Shown here one piece after another: positions 37,837-45,480 of a stretch of 64,000 nt of DNA (the stretch's first letter is position 1; each line of letters opens with the position of its first letter). Source of the DNA: Levilactobacillus zymae (lineage in GTDB: Bacteria; Bacillota; Bacilli; Lactobacillales; Lactobacillaceae); NCBI RefSeq assembly GCF_032190635.1, contig NZ_JAVLAS010000001.1:1674001-1738000 (forward strand), read 5' to 3'. The notes beneath the pieces were generated by a model, which was given only the letters and a program-made list of their open reading frames with translations, did not search any database and was not told the DNA's origin. The translations under genes were made by a program, and so were the position numbers.

Positions 37837-39318
37837 GGTTCTAAAATATCTGTTGTTGGTAATCAAATGAATTTGATTACTGGCAACGGATATTTTTGTA
37901 TAATCAAAGAATGTAAAAAAATGTACAAAAAAGGGATATAGTCGCAGACCTATATCCATCCACTACCACATTTCAAGAAAGAGAAAGTGACTATATCCTA
38001 TGACTAATGATACTAAAATTATCCTGGGGATAAAAGACCCCAACATCAAAAAGTTAAAAGTGATGAACCCCTTGGAAATGATGGGCCCACTTAAAGTGCA
38101 GGCAATTTTGGACTATCGTCCAAAAGCATGCCCCAAATGTGGTGTCTTAAACCAAAAAAGTATTATCAAATATGGCTGGCGCTGGGCCAATGTTAAATTG
38201 CCTCGAACTGCCGAACGGGATGTCCAGCTTCATCTTAAAAAGCGGGACTTCAAGTGTAAGCACTGCCTACAATACTTTCTTGCGGAAACACCACTAGTTC
38301 AACGAAACCACACCATCTCTAACACAAGCAAACTTGCCTGTTTTCTAAAATTAAGTGAAACAGTTTCGATGCGTCATGTCGCTACCGAATTAAGCATCTC
38401 AAGTACAACGGTCCTGCGAATCATGAGAAGCTATCAGGGCAACGTCAAAACGCGTTTTGACTGGTTACCGGCTGTAATTAACATGGATGAGGTCAAGTCT
38501 ACCAAAGACGCAAAGGGATCCATGAGCTTTGTATTTATGGATGGTATTCGGTGTGAATTCTTGGACATTCTGGAATCGCGGACACTCTATGATTTGGAGA
38601 ATTACTTTAAACGTTATACGAAGAAAGCTAGAGAAAGCGTCAAAGTCATTGTGACAGATATGAACTACACTTATCCCAAACTAGCTGAATCTATTTTTCC
38701 AAATGCGATTGTGGTAACCGATCGGTTCCACATCGTTAACTCCGTGATGCGGGGATTCACTCGAGTAAGGATTCGTATCATGAAATCCTATGCGCCTTCA
38801 AACATGAAATATAAGGCTTTAAAGCGTTACTGGCGACTGTTCTTTAAGCCCAACGAGAAGTTGGACTTAAAGAAGTACTCTAATTACACTAACATTCCTG
38901 GAAGCCAAACTGAGAATAGCGTAGTCGAATATCTTCTTGATATCAACGAAGAATTACGCGAAGCATATAACCAGTTACAGACGGTCATGAGTGCCGTTAG
39001 GTACCGTGACATCGCTCGACTAGAAACAGTTCTAGACGGAAAAGACAATGGCTCAGAAGAAATGACGAAGGCGTTGAACGCACTGGTTGAGAACCGAGAA
39101 TCGGTTGATAATGCATTGAGATATGAATTCTCAAATGGTCCAATGGAGGGTATTAATAACAAAATCAAGGTAATAAAGCGAGTTGCGTACGGCTTTGGCT
39201 GTTTCACAAGCTTTAGATTAAGGATTCATCTGGCATTTGGGCTCAAAAAAAATTGCCTAATCTCAAAGGATTAGACAATTTTATAAATGGAATTACCAAC
39301 AACAGTTGACATAGAACC
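37837..39318 (+). mobile_element. ISL3-family insertion sequence, copy 1 (in cas8e)
   Basis: A 1,482-bp element with terminal inverted repeats starting GGTTCTA (about 27 nt, shared inner CTGTTGTTGGTAAT). It is flanked by the 8-bp duplication CAAAAACA (37829-37836 and 39319-39326), the target length typical of ISL3. A 55-nt stem-loop (37843-37897) near the left end is terminator-like in both directions. I saw no difference from copy 2. Confidence 0.97.
38000..39274 (+). CDS. ISL3-family transposase (copy 1)
   Basis: A 424-residue protein. The N-terminal zinc-finger region (CPKCGVLNQ...CKHCLQYF, about residues 41-90) and helix-turn-helix (MRHVATELSISSTTVLRIM) bind DNA. The DDE core shows NMDEVKSTKD, VTDMNYTYPKLAES with VTDRFHIV, and GPMEGINNKIKVIKR near the end, as in ISL3 transposases. 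It has a weak ribosome site inside a complementary sequence triad (see findings). The frame is intact, so the element may be active. Confidence 0.95.
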   Translation: MTNDTKIILGIKDPNIKKLKVMNPLEMMGPLKVQAILDYRPKACPKCGVLNQKSIIKYGWRWANVKLPRTAERDVQLHLKKRDFKCKHCLQYFLAETPLVQRNHTISNTSKLACFLKLSETVSMRHVATELSISSTTVLRIMRSYQGNVKTRFDWLPAVINMDEVKSTKDAKGSMSFVFMDGIRCEFLDILESRTLYDLENYFKRYTKKARESVKVIVTDMNYTYPKLAESIFPNAIVVTDRFHIVNSVMRGFTRVRIRIMKSYAPSNMKYKALKRYWRLFFKPNEKLDLKKYSNYTNIPGSQTENSVVEYLLDINEELREAYNQLQTVMSAVRYRDIARLETVLDGKDNGSEEMTKALNALVENRESVDNALRYEFSNGPMEGINNKIKVIKRVAYGFGCFTSFRLRIHLAFGLKKNCLISKD

Positions 39319-39326
39319 CAAAAACA
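39293..39326 (+). repeat. right terminal inverted repeat of IS copy 1 with target duplication
   Basis: The IS end ATTACCAACAACAG...AGAACC is followed by the CAAAAACA duplication. An outward TTGACA -35-like hexamer lies 7 nt from the tip. Confidence 0.85.
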
Positions 39327-39866
39327 GCGGGGGTGTTCGCACTCTCTGAAATCCGTCGGTTTAACTGTTTAACGGCCACCCGACCCTTGCCCTTAGCCAC
39401 CTGCTTATTAGCGGGAACCAACGCATCGTAATCCTGGGTCGTGACCTGATAAAAGGGATGGTCGCCAAAGAAGTCAAACCGATCAGCATACCGTTGTAAA
39501 TAGCGGGTCACGATATCAGAAAAATGTCCCGTCTGATAGACTTGGGTCCAGGTGGCCAACAAGTCGTCTGCCATTTCCGATTCCTCGGTATCATCATCCG
39601 GATTCACGTCAATGGTTTGGAATGTATCGTCGTTAAGTTGCAACCAGCTATAGGCTTCACCCTCGGCATCAAATCGTGAATACACCGTGGTTAAAATTGC
39701 CAGTAACAGGCGTAGAATCGCCAAATCTTGGGATTTCATTTCACCCGCTAATTGGCGGTAATCCTGGGCGTGGGCAAAAAGCTCAATCAATGACACTTTG
39801 GTTTCCTGGCTAGTATCTTGCCGAATCACTTTGATCCACGGATCCGTTGTCAGGTTAAAATGTTGC

Positions 39867-42726
39867 TCAATCATGCTCATCCTCCTTTTCATAGCTCAAT
39901 CCGAGCTTCGTTGAATACGTTAAAGACCACCTCCCCAGAGTTGTCGCGGCCTGGTCATCTAGCGATAAGGCCAACGCCCCACGTAACCAAGGACTTAATT
40001 GCCAATCGGCAAATTGGTCCCCCGTTCGCTGCTCCAACGTCGTGATCACTTGCGCCACCACTGAGCTTCTGGGCGTCACCGCCGCCGGCAACCTCAGCAC
40101 CTGTTCGGCAATTTCTTGCGGTTTGACGGTATTTAATGGTCGCCCATCGAGCAAACAGTCACCGTGAGCCGTATGTTGCACTAAGACCACTTCGATTGAC
40201 TCCTGAATATCCCGGACCGCCGCACTGGCATTTTGTTCATCCTTATCTAAGCTTTGGTCATCCCAGTCTAACCATCCGTGAATGGTTTGCCCCGCCTTAA
40301 AATTGGGTGGGGCCACTTGAAAGACCTTGGAACGGGCTTTTTCGCGATCACGATCATCCTCAAAGTCTTCCTTGGCCGGTTCAATTTCAGACACTTCGCT
40401 ATCGGTCGCTGGGTCGTACACCTTTTGGACCAGCTGAGAAATGTCCCGAGGCAAGGTTACCGTTTCATCTAAGAAGTGGTCCGTTTTCATGAGTAAGTAC
40501 TTTTCGTAAACGGCCTCATTGGCATCTCCGTAATCGCCCGGTCCCTGTATCCCTAAAATGAAAGTTTGCGGTTGCTGTAACGCTGCCGGCCGGGTAATTC
40601 GATGCCGGTGTAACCGGCCAATTCGTTGGAGAATTAAATCCATCGGTGCGATATCAGTGTACAAAACGTCGAAATCAATATCTAGGGATTGCTCCAGCAC
40701 CTGCGTTCCAATCACAATCAACTTCTTCGGTCGGGTCCCGCCCTTACCGATCGCACGTTGTAGCGCTTGTTCTTGTTTAGACCGATCGGGGGCGAGAAAG
40801 GCTGAATGCAGGACCATCAGCTGAACGTCACCCGGATCAGCTAAAACCAACTTGGCTAATGCCTGAGCTCGTTTGACCGTGTTAACGATCACTCCCGCCA
40901 CTCCACCAGCTTGAATCTTTGTCATGACGGCTTTGATCAAGGTGGCATCGTCTAAATCGAGTCGTTGAATCTGGACCGTGGTGTTCGATATTTGACGCTG
41001 ATTAAAATCCGTTGTTTGCTTAATCATCTGACCATCTGCCAAGGTTAACAAGGGATAAGCCTGGGCTTGATCCCAACCGGCTGGGGCTTGTAACCCTTTT
41101 TTGTAGTGGCGCCCATATTTTCCCTTCAAGTAGGCATAAATCAATTTGTTGCGTTTAGTAATGGGAAGCGTTGCCGATAAAACAATAATGGGTACATGAT
41201 AGGCACCTAACCAATTAATTGCTTTATATAGGTAACTATTCATATAGGCATCATACGCATGCACTTCGTCGATAATGACGACCTTGCCGCTAAACCCTAG
41301 GTGGCGGAGGAACAAATGCTTCTTCTTGAGTCCCATCAACAGCAAGTTATCGATCGTTCCTACCGTAAAGTCCGCTAAAATCGATTTTTTCCCCGAAAAC
41401 CAATTATTCACGACCACCGCCCCGGCTTCGCTTTGGGCCTTGGTCTCAGATTGGTGACCCACTTGGTCATGGTCATACACGTTTGCTGCATCCGGAAGAT
41501 TTTGAAAGTTTTGATTAAACTGCTTTTTCCCGTGCATCAAATTAATTGGTAGCTTTTTGCCCTCGGCATTGGCCAGCTGGCGGGCCCAGGCCACCACCCG
41601 GCTAAACATGGCGTTAGTCGTCGCCTGAGTCGGAAGCCCCATAAAGACCCCATTCCTACCCGTTTTAGCGGCTAACTGTTCGGCGGCAATCAACGCGATT
41701 TCGGTCTTCCCCACCCCCATGCCAGCCTCAACGATCACCATTCCTGGGTCCGTCGTGGCTTGAATAGCCTGGGTCATGATCAACTGTACGTCCCGGGCCG
41801 TGAAACCCCAGCGGTCAAAATAAGGGTCGCGGTGTTGCTTGGGATCCTGACTGTCGTTTACCGCCACTTGGTGGGATTCCCACTTATCCGTACGTTTCCA
41901 CGTTAGAATGGCGTGTTGGTAACGGGCCGTTAAATCAACATCTTGATAAGACTCATCCAACCGAATCAACGGAAACAGCGGGATAGTCTGCGCGGCGTCT
42001 AAATATTCACTCGAAGCCAGCCAATCGGCCATAATCAAGAGGCCCTCTAAGATGACGGCCTGGGGCTGATTCACCGTCGGAATTTCCGTGGCATCCTGGT
42101 AGCCCGCAAACTCTAATCCGTAATCAAATAATCGTTGCTGAACGTCTTCCCAGTTTAATTTAATCCGCCGTTCACGTTCCCGCTCTTGCAGATCGTCTGG
42201 GATACCATCAATCTGACAATAATTGGCTGGGTAGTCCTTTAGCTGCCGTTTGGGCGCCCACCGTCCCGGTTTACCATGATGTCCACCAATAATGGCCCCA
42301 ATGGCTGCTGGAACGTTGAAACGGTCACTTTCTAGCAAGGCCTCACCCGCCAATGCGTGCGGAGATTTTTGGGGAGAAGCTAACACCAAGTTCGTTAAAT
42401 CGGCAAACCCGTGTCGACTCAATAATTCCAATAATTCGGCATCCAAAGACCGATTACCATCGTAAGACTTCTTGGTCTGAAACGCTGGCGTGGCCTTACC
42501 AAAATCGTGAAAGAAGCCGAGAAATTTAACCAGTTTTTGTATCTCTTCGTCTGGTAACGTGGTCGTTAAAAACTGCCGTTGTCCTTCGTCCAGCCAATGG
42601 TAATATAGCCAATTCATCACGTTTGAAGTATCGACCAGGTGTACAATTAAGGGGGCCCATTTTTGCTCTCCATTTTCTGTATTCTTTTTAGCCCAAAGGC
42701 TAGTCACATCTGCCGGTAAATTTCTG
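39867..42726 (-). pseudogene. cas3: cas3, 5' end removed by an ISL3-type element
   Basis: Helicase-nuclease that degrades targets marked by Cascade. The HD nuclease (FFHDFGKATPAFQ; IGGHHGK), Walker A (AGMGVGKTEI), DEVH box (VVIIDEVHAYD), SATLP and the C-terminal motif VI (QRIGRLHRH) are all intact over 946 residues. The element at 42727-44208 separates this body from its native start. Across the AATTTCTG duplication the native gene reads ATG at 44221, MNRNLPADVTSLW, with GGAGGG 9 nt upstream. What remains open today starts at GTG 42707 and has no ribosome site. Expression is probably lost or very low. Confidence 0.93.
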
Positions 42727-44208
42727 GGTTCTAAAATATCTGTTGTTGGTAATCAAATGAATTTGATTACTGGCAACGGATATTTTTGTATAATCAAAGA
42801 ATGTAAAAAAATGTACAAAAAAGGGATATAGTCGCAGACCTATATCCATCCACTACCACATTTCAAGAAAGAGAAAGTGACTATATCCTATGACTAATGA
42901 TACTAAAATTATCCTGGGGATAAAAGACCCCAACATCAAAAAGTTAAAAGTGATGAACCCCTTGGAAATGATGGGCCCACTTAAAGTGCAGGCAATTTTG
43001 GACTATCGTCCAAAAGCATGCCCCAAATGTGGTGTCTTAAACCAAAAAAGTATTATCAAATATGGCTGGCGCTGGGCCAATGTTAAATTGCCTCGAACTG
43101 CCGAACGGGATGTCCAGCTTCATCTTAAAAAGCGGGACTTCAAGTGTAAGCACTGCCTACAATACTTTCTTGCGGAAACACCACTAGTTCAACGAAACCA
43201 CACCATCTCTAACACAAGCAAACTTGCCTGTTTTCTAAAATTAAGTGAAACAGTTTCGATGCGTCATGTCGCTACCGAATTAAGCATCTCAAGTACAACG
43301 GTCCTGCGAATCATGAGAAGCTATCAGGGCAACGTCAAAACGCGTTTTGACTGGTTACCGGCTGTAATTAACATGGATGAGGTCAAGTCTACCAAAGACG
43401 CAAAGGGATCCATGAGCTTTGTATTTATGGATGGTATTCGGTGTGAATTCTTGGACATTCTGGAATCGCGGACACTCTATGATTTGGAGAATTACTTTAA
43501 ACGTTATACGAAGAAAGCTAGAGAAAGCGTCAAAGTCATTGTGACAGATATGAACTACACTTATCCCAAACTAGCTGAATCTATTTTTCCAAATGCGATT
43601 GTGGTAACCGATCGGTTCCACATCGTTAACTCCGTGATGCGGGGATTCACTCGAGTAAGGATTCGTATCATGAAATCCTATGCGCCTTCAAACATGAAAT
43701 ATAAGGCTTTAAAGCGTTACTGGCGACTGTTCTTTAAGCCCAACGAGAAGTTGGACTTAAAGAAGTACTCTAATTACACTAACATTCCTGGAAGCCAAAC
43801 TGAGAATAGCGTAGTCGAATATCTTCTTGATATCAACGAAGAATTACGCGAAGCATATAACCAGTTACAGACGGTCATGAGTGCCGTTAGGTACCGTGAC
43901 ATCGCTCGACTAGAAACAGTTCTAGACGGAAAAGACAATGGCTCAGAAGAAATGACGAAGGCGTTGAACGCACTGGTTGAGAACCGAGAATCGGTTGATA
44001 ATGCATTGAGATATGAATTCTCAAATGGTCCAATGGAGGGTATTAATAACAAAATCAAGGTAATAAAGCGAGTTGCGTACGGCTTTGGCTGTTTCACAAG
44101 CTTTAGATTAAGGATTCATCTGGCATTTGGGCTCAAAAAAAATTGCCTAATCTCAAAGGATTAGACAATTTTATAAATGGAATTACCAACAACAGTTGAC
44201 ATAGAACC
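42727..44208 (+). mobile_element. ISL3-family insertion sequence, copy 2 (in cas3 start)
   Basis: The same 1,482-bp element as at 37837-39318, in the same orientation. It is flanked by its own 8-bp duplication AATTTCTG (42719-42726 and 44209-44216). The separate duplications show two independent insertions rather than a composite transposon. The spacing between copies is 4,890 bp. Confidence 0.97.
42890..44164 (+). CDS. ISL3-family transposase (copy 2)
   Basis: The 424-residue product is the same as that at 38000-39274, with the zinc-finger, helix-turn-helix and DDE regions described there. Identity of both copies, including non-coding ends, indicates recent transposition. The stop codon is inside a terminator-like stem (TTGCCTAATC/GATTAGACAA) followed by TTTT. 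Confidence 0.95.
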   Translation: MTNDTKIILGIKDPNIKKLKVMNPLEMMGPLKVQAILDYRPKACPKCGVLNQKSIIKYGWRWANVKLPRTAERDVQLHLKKRDFKCKHCLQYFLAETPLVQRNHTISNTSKLACFLKLSETVSMRHVATELSISSTTVLRIMRSYQGNVKTRFDWLPAVINMDEVKSTKDAKGSMSFVFMDGIRCEFLDILESRTLYDLENYFKRYTKKARESVKVIVTDMNYTYPKLAESIFPNAIVVTDRFHIVNSVMRGFTRVRIRIMKSYAPSNMKYKALKRYWRLFFKPNEKLDLKKYSNYTNIPGSQTENSVVEYLLDINEELREAYNQLQTVMSAVRYRDIARLETVLDGKDNGSEEMTKALNALVENRESVDNALRYEFSNGPMEGINNKIKVIKRVAYGFGCFTSFRLRIHLAFGLKKNCLISKD

Positions 44209-44218
44209 AATTTCTGTT

Positions 44219-44236
44219 CATATCGTATTACCCTCC
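44219..44236 (-). promoter_or_regulatory. cas3: stranded native start codon and ribosome site of cas3
   Basis: Minus strand GGAGGG-N9-ATG-AA, now followed after the AATTTCTG duplication by the insertion sequence. This is the original translation start of cas3. Confidence 0.9.
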
Positions 44237-44356
44237 GCTCATGAGACCGCAACAACATCAATTTGGGACCATTGCTTAATCTTTAAGGATTGAGCATCAC
44301 TAAAATGTAAGCGTATTCTACGTGTAATCAATAACTTTAAATCAATTAACAACTTT

Positions 44357-44384
44357 ATCTTACCACGATAATTCCAATAGTCAA
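44357..44384 (-). promoter_or_regulatory. native cas operon promoter
   Basis: -35 TTGACT (44384-44379), 16-nt spacer, -10 TAAGAT (44362-44357); predicted start near 44350, giving a leader of about 130 nt before the native cas3 ATG. The leader holds a TGCTcAATC/GATTaAGCA hairpin. The insertion sequence now lies between this promoter and all cas genes. Confidence 0.65.
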
Positions 44385-44412
44385 ATTATTTCAATTTATC
44401 AAATACCTATTA

Positions 44413-44428
44413 CAAGTTGTCTTATATA
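44413..44428 (+). promoter_or_regulatory. PAM-adjacent seed match to the mini-CRISPR spacer
   Basis: The plus strand reads CAA-GTTGTCTTATAT. The mini-CRISPR spacer begins GTTGTATTAGAT: 10 of the first 12 bases agree, with mismatches at position 6 (unpaired in I-E guides) and 10, next to an AA-type PAM. The rest of the spacer does not match, as expected for repression rather than cleavage. It lies about 30 nt upstream of the cas -35 element. Confidence 0.4.
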
Positions 44429-44514
44429 AAGCCCCACATCCGTGGGGAATACAAAACACAACCAATTAACAAAAATCTAATACAACGGATCACCCTCACA
44501 GCAGTGAGGAATAC
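44425..44514 (-). ncRNA. degenerate mini-CRISPR, candidate crRNA-like cas-regulating RNA (CreR/CreA class)
   Basis: Read on the minus strand: a 28-nt pseudo-repeat (44514-44487, 22 of 28 matching the array), a 34-nt pseudo-spacer (44486-44453) and a second 28-nt pseudo-repeat (44452-44425, 20 of 28). In the first repeat the stem pair C8-G19 has become T8-A19, a compensatory change (CCTCAC/GTGAGG). Its 3' handle GTGATCC stays close to the array handle GTGATTC. The second repeat keeps its stem CCCCAC/GTGGGG but has lost the handle half, which a single crRNA does not need. Cas6e could therefore release one crRNA-like RNA. The alternative is a decaying array remnant. Confidence 0.7.
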
Positions 44515-44518
44515 TGCA

Positions 44519-44548
44519 ATTTTAGCATTTTTCAATTGACCAGAGCAA
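44519..44548 (-). promoter_or_regulatory. promoter of the mini-CRISPR
   Basis: Extended -10 TGCTAAAAT (-10 at 44524-44519) with TTGCTC at 44548-44543, 18-nt spacing. Predicted start at about 44512, within the first bases of the first pseudo-repeat. Confidence 0.55.
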
Positions 44549-44599
44549 GCGTCTACTACTCCTTCCCCAGAGAATTCGCCCTTAAGCCCTTAATGATTA

Positions 44600-44652
44600 A
44601 AAAACTAGATGGTTCGCTCAAAAATTAATTTTGAACGAACCATCTAGTTTTT
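44600..44652. terminator. long hairpin terminator after dnaD
   Basis: AAAAACTAGATGGTTCG pairs with CGAACCATCTAGTTTTT around an AT-rich loop. Confidence 0.85.
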
Positions 44653-44663
44653 AACCCTTTTCC

Positions 44664-45419
44664 CTAATCATCCGTCAACTTAAAGATCGGCACGTCCGGG
44701 ATCGTCGCATCCCCCGCACCACCATCCCCACCGGTCTTGCGCCGCGGGTGTTGGCGTTCCTGTTCGCGTTGCACCTGGGCCGCCGTGGTCAGGTGCTTTT
44801 TCTCCCAGTTCAGCAGGATGCGATCCATATATTTCAGGTTGTACACCTGGTTTAAGACCGCCTCGCGCAATGCCAATTGGATCAACTCCGGCTTATAGTA
44901 GTCGACGTCCAGCCACTGACTAACCGTATCCATCTGAATCGGCGATAACATCTGGCCGAATTCCGTTTCAATCTGGTTAAACACCGTCGCACGCTGCGAA
45001 TCCGGGTTAACCGCCGGCTGGGCCGCCGTGGCGCTGGTCGGCGCCGTCGAGTCCGTGGTGGCCGCCGGCGTCGGTTGGGTCGCCTCCGCGTCCGGCACGT
45101 GACTTAGCTTCTCCGCTAACAACTGGAAATCGTAACGGTCAACCTTTTGGCCCTGGTCGTTGGTCACCGTGTTGATGGTCATCAGCTTCTGGGCAATCAT
45201 CTCGTGGAGCACCTCGAAGACGCGCTTGGTGTCCCACCCCAGGTTCTGGGCCAACACGTCACTCTCGGGCAGATAATCGCCGCGATCCAGCCAGCGCTTC
45301 AATTGCAGGTAGACCAACAGCTGATCCGTGGTCATCCCCACCTCCTGAAAGTGGTCAATTAAGAAGTTGGCCACGCTAGTCTGCCCCGCCTGTAAATACC
45401 GTCGTGTAAACTCATCCAT
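44664..45419 (-). CDS. dnaD: DNA replication protein DnaD
   Basis: A 251-residue protein. The N-terminal winged-helix DnaD/DnaB-like domain spans about 1-105 (VANFLIDHFQEVGMTTDQLL, WDTKRVFEVLHEMI). An Ala/Thr/Pro-rich linker follows, then the C-terminal DnaD motif (FNQIETEFGQMLSPIQMDTV, LIQLALREAVLNQVYNLKYMDRILLNW). It takes part in loading the replicative helicase at oriC and in restart. The ATG at 45419 is 9 nt from GGAAAGG; the one at 45428 abuts it. Last gene of the dinG-ypmB-aspB-dnaD run. Confidence 0.93.
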   Translation of the reverse strand: MDEFTRRYLQAGQTSVANFLIDHFQEVGMTTDQLLVYLQLKRWLDRGDYLPESDVLAQNLGWDTKRVFEVLHEMIAQKLMTINTVTNDQGQKVDRYDFQLLAEKLSHVPDAEATQPTPAATTDSTAPTSATAAQPAVNPDSQRATVFNQIETEFGQMLSPIQMDTVSQWLDVDYYKPELIQLALREAVLNQVYNLKYMDRILLNWEKKHLTTAAQVQREQERQHPRRKTGGDGGAGDATIPDVPIFKLTDD

Positions 45420-45443
45420 CGGTGTCATCCTTTCCTAATAATA

Positions 45444-45477
45444 AACGGTCGAGCCCATTAGGCACTCGACCGTTTTT
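45444..45477 (-). terminator. terminator after aspB
   Basis: AAACGGTCGAG / CTCGACCGTTT stem. On the minus strand it lies between aspB and dnaD, so dnaD probably has its own promoter or depends on readthrough. Confidence 0.8.
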
Positions 45478-45480
45478 GAT

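Larger units (their letters stand above)
36666..39874 (-). pseudogene. cas8e: cas8e (cse1), split by an ISL3-type element
   Basis: Native Cas8e recognises the PAM and recruits Cas3. The 5' part (from ATG 39874, MIEQHFNLTTDPWIKV, AAGGAGG 6 nt upstream, 8-nt overlap with cas3) runs to ...NTPAVF. The element at 37837-39318 follows, and translation from the 5' part then ends eight codons into it. The 3' part resumes in the same native frame, APKTGELKNQLSVDELIRWI, to 36666. Joining the two parts across the CAAAAACA duplication gives one open frame of about 572 residues, normal for Cse1, with no other lesion. Neither fragment should work alone. Confidence 0.97.

Noticed and set aside
37837..44208. 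Composite transposon formed by the two identical ISL3 copies around cas3 and part of cas8e.
   Set aside because: Each copy has its own 8-bp duplication, and the cas genes between are in native order, so these are two separate insertions.
44221..44424. A CreT-like toxin gene between the mini-CRISPR and cas3.
   Set aside because: I could find no small ORF with a ribosome site in either direction; only a long untranslated leader with one hairpin. A cas-repressing role fits better than a toxin-antitoxin role.
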